Positions 9,136 to 24,237 are shown, counted from the first letter of the stretch. The stretch: 64,000 nucleotides of DNA from Burkholderiaceae bacterium (GCA_030123545.1 CP126124.1:3596001-3660000); one strand, 5' to 3'. Program-made: numbers and translations. Notes: generated by a model not told the origin, from the sequence alone.

Positions 9136-10746
9136 ATGGATCACCTGAGCATCATGGATGCGTCGTTCCTGCATCTGGAGACGCCCGAGACGCCGATGCA
9201 CGTGGGCAGCCTGATGCTGTTCGAGTTGCCCAAGGGCTACCGCGGCGACTACTACGAGGACGTCAAGAAAGTGATCGGGGAGCGCATGCACCTGGTCACG
9301 CTGTTCCATCGCAAGCTCGCGCAGATGCCGTTCGAGCTCGCCGATCCGGTGTGGATCGAGGACGACGACATCGATCTCGACTACCACGTGCGCCATGTGA
9401 GCTTGCGCAAGCCGGGAACGATGGAACAGCTTGAGCAGCTCGTCGCGCGGCTGCACTCGACCCTGCTCGACCGCAGCCGGCCGTTGTGGGAGGTGGTCGT
9501 GATCGACGGGCTGGCGAACGGCCAGATCGGCTACTACACCAAGGCGCACCACAGCGGCATCGACGGCAAGGCCGGTGTCGAACTCTCGAAGGTGCTGTAC
9601 GACACCACGCCCGAGATCCGCAAGGTGCCGCCGCCGCATCGCATGCGCCGCGCCGGCCAGTACCAGCTTGGCGTGGCCGAGCTGCTGCAGGCGGCGGTCT
9701 CGAACAGCGTCGCGCAATACGCCAAGCTCGGCCGGCTGCTGCCGACCGCCGCGAAGGCGCTCGACGCGGCCGGGCGCCTGCTCGCCGCGCAGGGCGCGGG
9801 CGGGGCGCAGCGCAGCGCGAACCTGGGCCTGAGCGCGAAGACGATCTTCAACGTCGCGATCACGAACCAGCGCTCGTACAGCACGATGTCGCTGTCGCTG
9901 GACGAGCTCAAGGCGCTGGGCAAGCGGGTCGGCGGCACCGTCAACACGATCGTGATGGCGATGTGCAGCGGCGCGCTGCGCCGCTTCCTGTCCGCGCGCG
10001 GCGAATTGCCGCACAAAGCGATGCTGGCCGCGGTGCCGGTCAGCCTGCGCAGCGCCGGCGACAGCCAGATGAACAACCAGGTTTCGGTGATCCGGGTCGA
10101 CCTGGCCACCGACATCGCCGACCCGCGCGAACGCTTCAAGGCGATCCATGCGTCTTCCGAAGCGGCGAAGGCGGTGGTCAGCGAACTCAAACCGGTGCTC
10201 GGCGCCGACATGCCGGTGCTGGGTTCGCCCTGGCTGATGACCGGGCTCGCGTCGCTGTACGCACGCTCCAGTCTGCCGAGCCGGGTGCCGCCGTTGGCGT
10301 CGGTGCTGATCTCGAACGTGCCGGGCCTGCCGATGACGATGTATCTGGCCGGCGCGAAGATGCTGCACTTCTACCCGGTCTCGATCCCGTACCACGGCAA
10401 CGCGATGAACATCACGGTGCAGAGCTACACCGGATTGCTGGAGTTCGGCATCACCGCCTGCAGGCGTGCGCTGTCGCAGGACGAGTCGCACGAGCTGCTC
10501 GGCCATATGCGCGCGGCGCTCGAAGAGATCCGCGGGTTCGACAGCGTGGCCGAGGCCGTGCCGGCGGCCGCTGAAGCGGCGCCGGCGTCGACCCGTCCGG
10601 CGCGCAGGCGCGCGGCGTCCGGCGCACCCGCGGTGCAGCGGCGCGCGAAGCCGGCATCCGCGAAGGCAAGCAGCGTAGCGGCGAAAACCGCTGCGCAGCC
10701 GACGCGCCGCCGCCAGGCCGCGAGGCGAGCGCGCGCCACCCCCTGA
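9136..10746 (+). CDS. wax ester synthase / diacylglycerol acyltransferase (WS/DGAT)
   Basis: 536 residues. The HHxxxDG acyltransferase motif is KAHHSGIDGKAG (His138, His139, Asp143). The C-terminal WES_acyltransf region has PLASVLISNVPGLP and the NITVQSY segment. It joins fatty acyl-CoA to a fatty alcohol or diacylglycerol to make neutral lipid at the membrane or lipid inclusion. About 55 C-terminal residues beyond the usual end are a low-complexity Ala/Arg/Lys/Pro tail, similar in style to the N-terminal tail of the neighbouring phasin. TCGGAGACGGCG precedes the start. Confidence 0.93.
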   Translation: MDHLSIMDASFLHLETPETPMHVGSLMLFELPKGYRGDYYEDVKKVIGERMHLVTLFHRKLAQMPFELADPVWIEDDDIDLDYHVRHVSLRKPGTMEQLEQLVARLHSTLLDRSRPLWEVVVIDGLANGQIGYYTKAHHSGIDGKAGVELSKVLYDTTPEIRKVPPPHRMRRAGQYQLGVAELLQAAVSNSVAQYAKLGRLLPTAAKALDAAGRLLAAQGAGGAQRSANLGLSAKTIFNVAITNQRSYSTMSLSLDELKALGKRVGGTVNTIVMAMCSGALRRFLSARGELPHKAMLAAVPVSLRSAGDSQMNNQVSVIRVDLATDIADPRERFKAIHASSEAAKAVVSELKPVLGADMPVLGSPWLMTGLASLYARSSLPSRVPPLASVLISNVPGLPMTMYLAGAKMLHFYPVSIPYHGNAMNITVQSYTGLLEFGITACRRALSQDESHELLGHMRAALEEIRGFDSVAEAVPAAAEAAPASTRPARRRAASGAPAVQRRAKPASAKASSVAAKTAAQPTRRRQAARRARATP

Positions 10747-10804
10747 ACGCCGCGTCCGCGTTCGCTCCCGATGCGAACGCTGCAAGCAACGAAAGGCCGC
10801 ATCG

Positions 10805-11800
10805 ATGAAAACCCGCATCACCGAACTGTTCGGCATAGCACACCCGATCGTGCAGGGCGGCATGCACTATGTCGGCTTCGCCCAGCTCGCCGCGGCCGTG
10901 TCGAACGCGGGCGGGCTCGGGACCATCACCGGGTTGACGCAGCGCACGCCCGAGTTGCTGGCCAGGGAAATTGCCCGCTGCCGCGAACTGACCGACAAGC
11001 CGTTCGCGGTGAACCTGACCTTCCTGCCGGCGTTCACGTTGCCGCCGTACCCTGAATACATCGCGGCGATCGTCGAAGGCGGCGTGCGCATCGTCGAGAC
11101 CGCCGGCCGCAACCCCGACAAGTACCTGCCGGCGCTGAAAGCGGCCGGCATCAAGGTGATCCACAAGTGCACCTCGGTGCGCCATGCGCTCACCGCCGAG
11201 CGCATCGGCTGCGACGCGGTCAGCGTCGACGGCTTCGAATGCGGGGGCCACCCGGGCGAGGACGACGTTCCGAACATGATCCTGCTGCCGCGCGCGGCCG
11301 ACGCGCTGAAGGTGCCGTTCATCGCGTCCGGCGGCATCGCCGACGCGCGCCAGCTGGTCGCGGCGCTTGCACTCGGCGCCGACGGCATCAACATGGGGAC
11401 GCGCTTCATGGCGACGCGCGAAGCGCCGATCCACGACAACGTCAAGCGCGCGCTGGTGGCGGCGTCCGAACTCGACACGCGCCTGATCATGCGCGCGCTG
11501 CGCAACACCGAGCGGGTGCTGAACAACGCGAACGTAGCGCGGCTGATCGAAATCGAGCGCGAAAAGGGCGCGGGCCTCACGATCGGCGACATCCACGACC
11601 AGGTCGCCGGCGTCTATCCGAAGGTCATGATCGAAGGCGACATGGACGCCGGAGCCTGGAGCTGCGGCCTGTCGGCGGCGCTGATCGACGACGTGCCGAG
11701 CGTGCAGGAACTGGTCGATCGCATCATGGGCGGCGCGGAACGCATCGTGCGCAAGCGGCTGATGGGGCTGCTCGACGGCGCACCGGTCGCCGCAGGCTGA
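10805..11800 (+). CDS. nitronate monooxygenase-like FMN oxidoreductase
   Basis: 331 residues of the NMO/2-nitropropane dioxygenase TIM-barrel family. Visible landmarks are the N-terminal HPIVQGGMHYVG, the central CGGHPGEDDVPN and the FMN-phosphate segment ASGGIADARQL...GADGINMGTRF. Such proteins oxidise nitronates or act as NADH:quinone or enoyl reductases, and the true substrate cannot be told. It lies 58 bp after the WS/DGAT gene on the same strand and may be cotranscribed. GAAAGG precedes the start. Confidence 0.85.
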   Translation: MKTRITELFGIAHPIVQGGMHYVGFAQLAAAVSNAGGLGTITGLTQRTPELLAREIARCRELTDKPFAVNLTFLPAFTLPPYPEYIAAIVEGGVRIVETAGRNPDKYLPALKAAGIKVIHKCTSVRHALTAERIGCDAVSVDGFECGGHPGEDDVPNMILLPRAADALKVPFIASGGIADARQLVAALALGADGINMGTRFMATREAPIHDNVKRALVAASELDTRLIMRALRNTERVLNNANVARLIEIEREKGAGLTIGDIHDQVAGVYPKVMIEGDMDAGAWSCGLSAALIDDVPSVQELVDRIMGGAERIVRKRLMGLLDGAPVAAG

Positions 11801-11814
11801 GCCGCGCGAGAACC

Positions 11815-12708
11815 TTACCCCGTCAATATCGGCCGCAGCGCTTCGACCTCGTCGACCATGAAATCGAAGAACGCGGCGATGCGCGGCGTGCGCCGCGCCT
11901 GCGGCGTCGCCAGCACGCGCCAGACGCGCGCCAGTTCGGGGATCGGGCCGAGCACGCGGACCAGATCGGCTTCGGCGTCACCCAGCGCGGTCGGCAGCGG
12001 CGCCAGACCGATGCCCGACTTCACGGCGTAGACGAGGCCGAGCACACTGTTGTTGCGCGCGACGACATGCGCGCCAGGTGCGACCTGCCGCAGCCACTGC
12101 GCTGCACGGTGCCGCGCCATGCTGTCGTCGAAACCGATCAGGTCATGCTGGGCCAGATCCTCGACACCGCCGGGCTGGCCGCGGCGATCAAGGTACTTGG
12201 GGCTGGCATAGACCGCCCACAGCGAGCCGCCGATCTTGCGGCCGATCAGTTCGTCGTCGTCGGTGTCGCCCGAGCGCAGCGCGATGTCGGCCTCGCCCTT
12301 GGCCAAATCGAGGTAACGGTCGCTCATCACGAACTCGATCCGCAAGCCGGGGTGGCGGGCCTGGAAGCGTTCGATCAGCGTGGACTTCGTGATCCGGTAC
12401 ATCAGCGGCTCCGGGCAGGTGACGCGGACGACGCCGCTCAAATCGCGCCGCGCCGCCTCGACCTGCCGCACCAGGCCCTGCACCGCCTGCTCGACGCGCT
12501 CGGCCTGCGGCAGCAACTGCTCGCCGAAAGCGGTCAGCCGGTAGCCGGTGGGATGCCGTCGGACCAGCGGCTGGCCGATGCGCCGCTCCAGTTCGACCAG
12601 ACGGCGCTGCACAGTGGACTGGTTGACCGAGAGTGCGCGGCTTGCCGCCACGGTGCTTTGGTGGCGCGCGACGGCCAGCAGGTACTTGAGGTCGTCCCAG
12701 TCGAACAT
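11815..12708 (-). CDS. LysR-family transcriptional regulator
   Basis: 297 residues. An N-terminal winged helix (LKYLLAVARHQSTVAASRALSVNQSTVQRRLVELERRIG, about residues 8-46) is followed by a periplasmic-binding-like effector domain. The gene converges on the NMO gene (14 bp apart) and diverges from the methyltransferase at 12819 across 110 bp, so the methyltransferase is its probable target. The variant HTH motif NQSTVQRRL is seen in a subset of proteobacterial LysR proteins. The effector is unknown. Confidence 0.88.
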   Translation of the reverse strand: MFDWDDLKYLLAVARHQSTVAASRALSVNQSTVQRRLVELERRIGQPLVRRHPTGYRLTAFGEQLLPQAERVEQAVQGLVRQVEAARRDLSGVVRVTCPEPLMYRITKSTLIERFQARHPGLRIEFVMSDRYLDLAKGEADIALRSGDTDDDELIGRKIGGSLWAVYASPKYLDRRGQPGGVEDLAQHDLIGFDDSMARHRAAQWLRQVAPGAHVVARNNSVLGLVYAVKSGIGLAPLPTALGDAEADLVRVLGPIPELARVWRVLATPQARRTPRIAAFFDFMVDEVEALRPILTG

Positions 12709-12818
12709 CGGAGGTTATGCAACCGAGCGGCCCCATTATGCGGCGCCGCGGCTACCGCCGGAGTAGGTCGCCACCTAGACTTTGCAGTGTCCATTTTTGA
12801 TTTCACAAGGAGGCGACC

Positions 12819-13685
12819 ATGCCGACCGTTCTGCAGCCCCCCGTCCCTCCGTCCTTCAAGGACGCCGCTCGCGATCAATGGAACCGGTCCGCAGCCGGCT
12901 GGAACGAGCACGGCGCAGAGATTCACGCCTGGCTCGCTCCGGCGACCGAAGCCATGCTCGACATGGCCGGCGTCGTCCCCGGCGCGCGGGTGCTCGACGT
13001 GGCCGCCGGGGCCGGCGACCAGACGCTTGCGATTGCGCATCGGGTCGGGCCCGGCGGCTCGGTGCTCGCCACCGACCTGTCGCCCGGCATCCTGGCGCTG
13101 GCCGAAGCCAATGCGGCACGCGCCGGCCTGCGCAATGTCGCCACGCAGGTCGTCGACGGCGAGCAGCTCGCGCTGGGGGCCGCGAGTTTCGACGCTGCCG
13201 TGTGCCGGCTCGGCCTGATGCTGTTTCCCGATCCGTTGCAGGGCCTGCGCGGGATGCGGCGTGCGCTGCGGCCCGGCGGCGGCATCTGCACCTTGGTGTT
13301 CTCGCGCCCACAGGCCAATCCCTGCGTCACGCTGCTGATGGCGACCGCGCTCAAGCATGCGGGCCTGCCCGCGCGCGACCCGTTCCAGCCCGGCGGCCTG
13401 CTGAGCCTGGGCAAACCGGGCCTGGCCGACACGCTGTTCGGCGAGGCCGGGTTCCGCGACATCGCGAGCACCGTGATCGATGCGCCGTTCCGTCTGCCTT
13501 CGGCCCGGCACTACCTTGACTTCGTCCGCAGCTCGGCCAGCCCGATCCAGCAGATCCTGGGGCGGCTCACGCCGGCAGCAGCCGAAGCGGCATGGGCCGA
13601 GATGGAGCAGCATCTGCAGGCCTTCACCACGCCGACCGGATGGGAAGGACCGAACGAATTGCTGCTGACGGCGGCACGGGTTTGA
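12819..13685 (+). CDS. class I SAM-dependent methyltransferase
   Basis: 288 residues. Motif I is VLDVAAGAGDQTLAIA, then ATDLSPGIL (motif II acidic residue) and MRRALRPGGGI (post-motif III), giving a UbiE/Coq5-like Methyltransf_11 fold. AAGGAGGCGACC gives a very strong ribosome-binding site. The C-terminal half (RLPSARHYLDFVRSSASPIQQILG) is the variable acceptor-binding part. It is the only gene downstream of the divergent LysR gene. The acceptor is not known. Confidence 0.85.
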   Translation: MPTVLQPPVPPSFKDAARDQWNRSAAGWNEHGAEIHAWLAPATEAMLDMAGVVPGARVLDVAAGAGDQTLAIAHRVGPGGSVLATDLSPGILALAEANAARAGLRNVATQVVDGEQLALGAASFDAAVCRLGLMLFPDPLQGLRGMRRALRPGGGICTLVFSRPQANPCVTLLMATALKHAGLPARDPFQPGGLLSLGKPGLADTLFGEAGFRDIASTVIDAPFRLPSARHYLDFVRSSASPIQQILGRLTPAAAEAAWAEMEQHLQAFTTPTGWEGPNELLLTAARV

Positions 13686-13850
13686 GCACATGACACATTC
13701 TGTGACAGTCGCCGGCCTACATCACAAGGCGACTTGAGCCGACTTCGCTGGCGCGTCGATCCGCCTAGACTGGCGCTGCCCGTGAGCCGCTTCTTCGATG
13801 CGATTCGCGGCAGGCATCCGCTCAGACTGGCGCACACAGGGAGTTCGCAG

Positions 13851-14105
13851 ATGAATTCGAATCGCAAGCCGGAAACCAGAAGACCATCGGATCAACAGGT
13901 GCAGGACCGGCGGCATCCGTCGCCGGACGGCGACGCCGACGCTTTCGCCGCAGCGCGCAGCCAGCATGCAGGCAAGGCGCAACGGCGCCAGGCGATCGCC
14001 AGCAAGGAAGACGCGCAGCAGATCCTCGAACTGCGCCTGGCGCTGGCCGAGCACCGTCTGCGGCGCCCGCCGGAGCAGCCAACGCCGCTGCCGCGCAGCG
14101 GCTGA
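13851..14105 (+). CDS. small basic protein of unknown function
   Basis: 84 residues, rich in Arg, Gln, Pro and Ala. A hydrophilic N-terminal half is followed by a predicted helix (DAQQILELRLALAEHRLRR). No family is recognised. The start at 13851 follows AGGGAG at a good distance; an ATG at 13734 lacks one. It lies 110 bp before the orphan receiver gene and may belong with the signalling group. It could be a short regulatory or stress peptide, but that is a guess. Confidence 0.5.
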   Translation: MNSNRKPETRRPSDQQVQDRRHPSPDGDADAFAAARSQHAGKAQRRQAIASKEDAQQILELRLALAEHRLRRPPEQPTPLPRSG

Positions 14106-14215
14106 CCGCGGCGCCGCGCATCGCACCAATCACGCTGTCACACCGGCCGTCCGCGGCCGAATCTAAAAACAAGTCGCGGCGACCACCGCCGGCAACCCCT
14201 TGGCGAAGGAACAGC

Positions 14216-14818
14216 ATGCTGCACAAATCACACCATCCTGCGGTTGGCGTCAGGCACGACAACGTCGTCAGCAAATGGCAATCGATCCTGCCGGTGGTCG
14301 CGTCGATGATCGACACGCGCCGTGCGTCGCATCCCCCCATCCCAACATCGATTCAGCGGCAACAACCGCTGAATGAATCGCGCTTCGCGACGCGCACCCT
14401 TAGAACCTTCATCGTCGAGGATAGCCGGGCCATTCAAGGTACGTTGAAAACCGCGTTGGAGGATCTGGTGCCGGTAACGGTCGTCGGCACCGCCGGCGAC
14501 GAACTCACCGCTGCGGACTGGCTTGCGGTCCATGCGGACAGGTGCGACCTGATCCTGCTCGACATCTGCCTGCGCTTCGGCACCGGCCTCGGCCTGCTCG
14601 GACGGGAGGTCTTCAAGAGCTTCCGTGGCAAATGCGTGGTCTTCACGAACCATGCGAGCCCCGAGCTGGAAAAGCGGTGCCGGGCGCTGGGCGCCGATGC
14701 GGTGCTCAGCAAGGGGACCGGATTCGGCGCGCTGCTGTCGTACTGCGACGAACTGGCGCGGGATGAACGCGCGAAGGATTCGTTGCGCTACTCGACCAAG
14801 CCGTTCTTCAGCGCGTAG
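14216..14818 (+). CDS. single-domain response regulator (orphan receiver)
   Basis: 200 residues. About 60 poorly conserved N-terminal residues lead into a CheY-like receiver: FIVEDSRAI (acidic pocket), LILLDIC (phospho-acceptor Asp), VVFTNHAS (switch Thr region) and AVLSKGTG (conserved Lys). No output domain follows, so it would act by protein contact or as a phosphate sink. GAAGGAACAGC precedes the ATG. Its 3' end overlaps the 3' end of the convergent NarL-type regulator by 31 bp. It may be a second target of the nearby histidine kinase. Confidence 0.8.
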   Translation: MLHKSHHPAVGVRHDNVVSKWQSILPVVASMIDTRRASHPPIPTSIQRQQPLNESRFATRTLRTFIVEDSRAIQGTLKTALEDLVPVTVVGTAGDELTAADWLAVHADRCDLILLDICLRFGTGLGLLGREVFKSFRGKCVVFTNHASPELEKRCRALGADAVLSKGTGFGALLSYCDELARDERAKDSLRYSTKPFFSA

Positions 14819-15420
14819 TAGGTGAGGTCGCTGTTCGACGACAGCTTCAGTTTCTGCGCGATGCGGGCCCGATAGGTCGACACCGTTTTCGCACTCAGCG
14901 CCATCGAATCGGCAACCTGCCCGACCGTTGCGCCCTTGGCCAGCCGCAGGAACACTTGAAATTCCCGCTCCGACAGCAGTTCGTGCGGCGCCTTCGCGCT
15001 GTGCTCCAGCAGGTTCGTCGCCAGCAATTCGGCCACTGCGGGCGTGATGTACCTGCGCCCGACTGCCGCCGTGCGGATCGCCGCCGCGATCTCACCCGAT
15101 TCGGCGGTCTTGCCGAGATAGCCGGCGGCGCCCTGGCGCATCAGGTAGGTCGCGTAGTGCCGCTCGGGAAAGCCGCTCAGGATCAGGACCGGCAGGTCGG
15201 GAACGCGTGCCTTGATCGCGGCGAGCACATCAACGCCGCTTTCGCCCTGCAGCGCTATATCGAGCAGCAGCACGTCCACCTGGTTGCCGCGCACGATTTC
15301 CATCGCGCCGCGACCATCGCCGGCCTCGGCGACGACGTCGATGTCGGCATAGGTTCCGAGGAACTGCCGCAGACCGGCCCGGACCAGGGCGTGATCGTCA
15401 ATGATGGCCACCCGAATCAT
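14788..15420 (-). CDS. NarL/FixJ-family response regulator
   Basis: 210 residues. The receiver has IIDDH at residues 6-10 and the phospho-acceptor Asp54 in LLLDIALQG, with YLGKT carrying the conserved Lys. The C-terminal LuxR-type HTH has LLSEREFQVFLRLAKG and VADSMALSAKTVSTYRARIAQKL. The start at 15420 (MIRVAIIDDH) is the family start. The gene diverges from the histidine kinase gene across 53 bp, so the two form a two-component pair with a shared promoter region. Target genes are unknown. Confidence 0.92.
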   Translation of the reverse strand: MIRVAIIDDHALVRAGLRQFLGTYADIDVVAEAGDGRGAMEIVRGNQVDVLLLDIALQGESGVDVLAAIKARVPDLPVLILSGFPERHYATYLMRQGAAGYLGKTAESGEIAAAIRTAAVGRRYITPAVAELLATNLLEHSAKAPHELLSEREFQVFLRLAKGATVGQVADSMALSAKTVSTYRARIAQKLKLSSNSDLTYYALKNGLVE

Positions 15421-15473
15421 TTCGGTTTTCGTGCATCCAACAGTTAGTTGAATAGTAAGACCGGTCACCGGCG

Positions 15474-16838
15474 ATGCAAGTAGAACCAAAGTCACGCAAG
15501 GCAATGATCTGGTTGTGGCTTCTCGGGCTCGCGGTGGTCGCGTTGGCGCTGATCAACGAGGTGGCGTACCGGCGCGCGACAGACAACGCGACACAAAGAA
15601 CCCAGATTCTCGCCGTTCTCGACGAGACGCGGCTGGCCGCGCAGTCGATCGAGAGCGCGGACTCCTACCTGCGTCTCTATGTCCTGACCGGCAACCGGGA
15701 GCAGTTGCAGGTCGCCCGCGGCGCCGAGTCGGACGTCGCCACGCGCCTGGGGTGGCTGACGGATCACTACCGGCACCGACCCTATGGGCAGCCGCTGATG
15801 AGCCAGCTGACGGCCGCAAGCCATGCGATGCTGGCGGTGCTGAAACACGCGACCCAGCTTCGGGACGAGGGACGGCAGTCCGACGCGCTGCAACTCGTCT
15901 CGACCGACCACTCCACGGACCTCGTGCGCGACAAGCTGCAAGCGCTGGAAGCCGTCGAGTTGCAGCGCGGCAGTCTGCTGCGGGACCAGGGCAACGCGGC
16001 CCTCGTCGTCAAGCGGTTCAGCATCGACCTGATGGCCTTGCTGACCCTGCTGATGCTGGCGCTGCATGTCGTGCAGTCGAGAAAGTACGACGCCGCCGAT
16101 TCGCGCCACAAGCAGGAATTACAGCAGGAGCGGGACCTGCTGGAACAGAAGGTCCACAGCCGCACGGCGGAGTTGGCCGGCCTGGCCCTGCATCTGCAGA
16201 CCGTGCGGGAAGACGAGCGCGGCCGCATCAGCCGCGAACTGCACGACGAACTCGGCGCGTTGCTGACCGCGGCGAAGATCGACCTCGAATGGGCGGGGCG
16301 ATGCGGCGACGAAGTACCGCACGGCATCGCCGAGCGGTTGCGCCATGTCGGGGAACTGCTCGACCGCAGCGCCGCTTTCACGCGGCGCGTCGTCGAGGAT
16401 CTGCGGCCCTCGGCGCTGGTCCACCTCGGGCTCGCGCCGGCGCTCGAAAATCTTGGGATCGATTTCAGCCACACCACGGGCATCAAGGTCGCAACCGATC
16501 TGACCCCGGTGCAGCTGACGGAATCCGGCAGGGTCACCGCGTACCGCATCGTGCAGGAAAGCCTGACCAACGTGGCAAGGCACGCGCAGGCGCGGCAGGT
16601 CGCCATCGGCCTTCGAAGCAGCGACCGTCAGGCCGTGATCGTGGTGCAGGACGACGGCCAGGGCTTCGACGTCTCGTCCGTGCGCCAGACGGCGCACGGC
16701 CTGCGCGGCATGCTGTTCCGAGTCGAGTCCGAAGGGGGCCGGCTGCGGGTCGACTCGCGGCCGGGCGCGGGCACGCGCATCGAAGCGCAGCTGCCGCTGC
16801 GGGCGCCAGAAGCGCAGGCGCCGACCGCGCAGCATTGA
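15474..16838 (+). CDS. membrane histidine kinase (CHASE3-like sensor, HisKA_3)
   Basis: 454 residues. TM1 is at about residues 10-27 (MIWLWLLGLAVVALALI), an extracytoplasmic helical sensor of CHASE3 type spans about 30-180 and TM2 is at about 183-202. A coiled coil (QELQQERDLLEQKVHSRTAEL) leads into the HisKA_3 dimerisation domain with His257 in RELHDELG. The HATPase has ITNVARHAQA-like and DDGQGFD motifs. It should phosphorylate the NarL-type regulator encoded divergently. The stimulus is unknown; CHASE3 sensors often respond to envelope or osmotic cues. Confidence 0.92.
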   Translation: MQVEPKSRKAMIWLWLLGLAVVALALINEVAYRRATDNATQRTQILAVLDETRLAAQSIESADSYLRLYVLTGNREQLQVARGAESDVATRLGWLTDHYRHRPYGQPLMSQLTAASHAMLAVLKHATQLRDEGRQSDALQLVSTDHSTDLVRDKLQALEAVELQRGSLLRDQGNAALVVKRFSIDLMALLTLLMLALHVVQSRKYDAADSRHKQELQQERDLLEQKVHSRTAELAGLALHLQTVREDERGRISRELHDELGALLTAAKIDLEWAGRCGDEVPHGIAERLRHVGELLDRSAAFTRRVVEDLRPSALVHLGLAPALENLGIDFSHTTGIKVATDLTPVQLTESGRVTAYRIVQESLTNVARHAQARQVAIGLRSSDRQAVIVVQDDGQGFDVSSVRQTAHGLRGMLFRVESEGGRLRVDSRPGAGTRIEAQLPLRAPEAQAPTAQH

Positions 16839-16911
16839 GCGCCGCCGCCGAGGCGAACTGCGCCGCCAGTGGGTCCGTGCGTCGCGCCGAATCGTCCGGG
16901 TCCGCTCGCGG

Positions 16912-22920
<6,009 letters not shown>

Positions 22921-23224
22921 GAAGGAAGCGGTTCTTGTAGGCGAGCCGCAACATTCTAGGCATTCGCAATCGACGAATGCGGTCAGGGGTCATGCGGCAC
23001 GCGGCGGCTGTCTGTGCGGACAGAACCGCCGGGCGCGGGGCGTCCGGGCAGGGCGTCAGTTGCCGGCTTCGTGCCAGAGACTGGGCTTTGTGTGGAATCG
23101 CTTCCAGCTTGTGAAAGGAACGGTTCACACAATACCTTTAGCGTAAGTTGATGTTCGGACTTACCGCGGCTCAAGGACAGCAGCACACCGCGTTCGGTGT
23201 TCCCTATCTCCCGCGAGGCGCGCT
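22921..23224. other. gap between uvrA and oxyR; promoter side of uvrA
   Basis: No credible gene is seen in these 304 bp. A perfect inverted repeat, GCATTCG-N7-CGAATGC, sits at 22960-22980, about 40 bp upstream of the uvrA start, and could be an operator. It does not match the LexA consensus CTGT-N8-ACAG. A second palindrome of short arms, CCGTTTC-like, is too weak to call. Confidence 0.5.
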
Positions 23225-24142
23225 CTATGCCGACGCGCTGCCATAGGCCGCCCGAGCCGTCGTGCCGATCTGCCGAAGCGTCGGGCCGAGGGGCGAACGC
23301 CGTCGCCACACGAGCGCGATGGTCCGCTTGGGTGCTGGCCGCGTGAAGCAGCGAATCGAAAGCCTGGCGCGCTTTGCTTCCGTTGCCACCGCGAGTTCGG
23401 GCAGCAGCGTCACGCCCGCGCCACCGGCCACCATTTGCGCAAGCGTCGAGAGGCTCGTCGCCCGGAACTCGAGCTCGTGCGCTTTGGCATGCGAGCAAAA
23501 TACGAGGGCCTGTTCGCGCAAGCAGTGCCCTTCGTCGAGGAGGAGCACGCATTCATTTTCCAGCTCCGCGGGCGCCACGGATGATGTCTTGGCGCCGAGC
23601 GGATGACCCTGCGGTGTGGCGAGGACGAACGCGTCCGAGCCGATGATCTCGCTCTCGACATCGCCAAGGTCGGCCTCGAGCGCCAGCAGCGCGGCGTCGA
23701 TTGCGCCGCTCTCGAGGCGCTGCACCAGCATCCCGGACTTGTCCTCGACCCAGAGCGTGGTCAGGCGCGGGTAGGCCTCGCGCAGCGCGGCGGTCAGCCG
23801 CGGCAGCAGATAGGGCGAGATCGTCGGGATGACGCCGATGCGCAGCGTGCCCGAGAGCGGATCGGCGCTGCGGCGCGCGACCTCAATGAGATCACCCACC
23901 TCGCGCAGAATGAGCCGCGCCCGCTCGATCACGTCGCGCCCGGCGGCCGTGACGAGCACCCGCCGGCGGTCGCGCTCGAACAGCGCCACGCCGAGCTCTT
24001 CTTCCATTTGCGCGAGTTGCGCGCTGAGTGCCGGTTGCGAGACACGGCAGCACTCCGCGGCCTTGCGAAAGCTCAGCGCATCGGCCACCGCCACGGCGTA
24101 TTGAAGCTGTCGCAGGGTGAAGGAATGGGGCTCGAACTTCAT
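23225..24142 (-). CDS. oxyR: OxyR, hydrogen-peroxide-sensing LysR regulator
   Basis: 305 residues. The LysR HTH (SFRKAAECCRVSQPALSAQLAQMEEELG) is followed by the effector domain with EGHCLREQALVFCSH. Cys207 and Cys216 are nine residues apart, as are the redox cysteines C199 and C208 of E. coli OxyR, so peroxide sensing by a disulfide is expected. It is divergent from dps (95 bp between starts), and katG follows dps; this arrangement is the classic regulon and supports the assignment. Extra Cys31 and Cys32 in the HTH are not seen in E. coli. Confidence 0.93.
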   Translation of the reverse strand: MKFEPHSFTLRQLQYAVAVADALSFRKAAECCRVSQPALSAQLAQMEEELGVALFERDRRRVLVTAAGRDVIERARLILREVGDLIEVARRSADPLSGTLRIGVIPTISPYLLPRLTAALREAYPRLTTLWVEDKSGMLVQRLESGAIDAALLALEADLGDVESEIIGSDAFVLATPQGHPLGAKTSSVAPAELENECVLLLDEGHCLREQALVFCSHAKAHELEFRATSLSTLAQMVAGGAGVTLLPELAVATEAKRARLSIRCFTRPAPKRTIALVWRRRSPLGPTLRQIGTTARAAYGSASA

Positions 24143-24159
24143 AAGCGCAAATTATCACT

Positions 24160-24206
24160 TTGTTCGGAACAATGTCTTGGACAGATCACGCTCCGAGCCC
24201 TATCTT
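24160..24206 (+). promoter_or_regulatory. dps promoter with adjacent palindrome (possible OxyR-region operator)
   Basis: A -35-like TTGGAC (24177-24182), an 18-bp spacer and a -10-like TATCTT (24201-24206) lie 31 bp before the dps ATG. Just upstream is a perfect 13-bp palindrome TTGTTC-G-GAACAA (24160-24172). The katG promoter has the same -35, spacer and -10 and the same AATGTC prefix. This is the divergent oxyR-dps region, where OxyR binding is expected, but the E. coli ATAG-N7-CTAT pattern is not clear here. Confidence 0.65.
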
Positions 24207-24237
24207 GAGGGCGTATTCACCAAAAGGAGCAACCATC

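Noticed and set aside
2813..10863. Long minus-strand frames opposite the P450 and the WS/DGAT genes
   Set aside because: Low-complexity translations without motifs and without ribosome-binding sites; the plus-strand genes are full-length known families.
24143..24180. An E. coli-type OxyR site (ATAG-N7-CTAT repeats) before dps
   Set aside because: The spacing and half-sites could not be matched convincingly; only the TTGTTC/GAACAA palindrome is clear.
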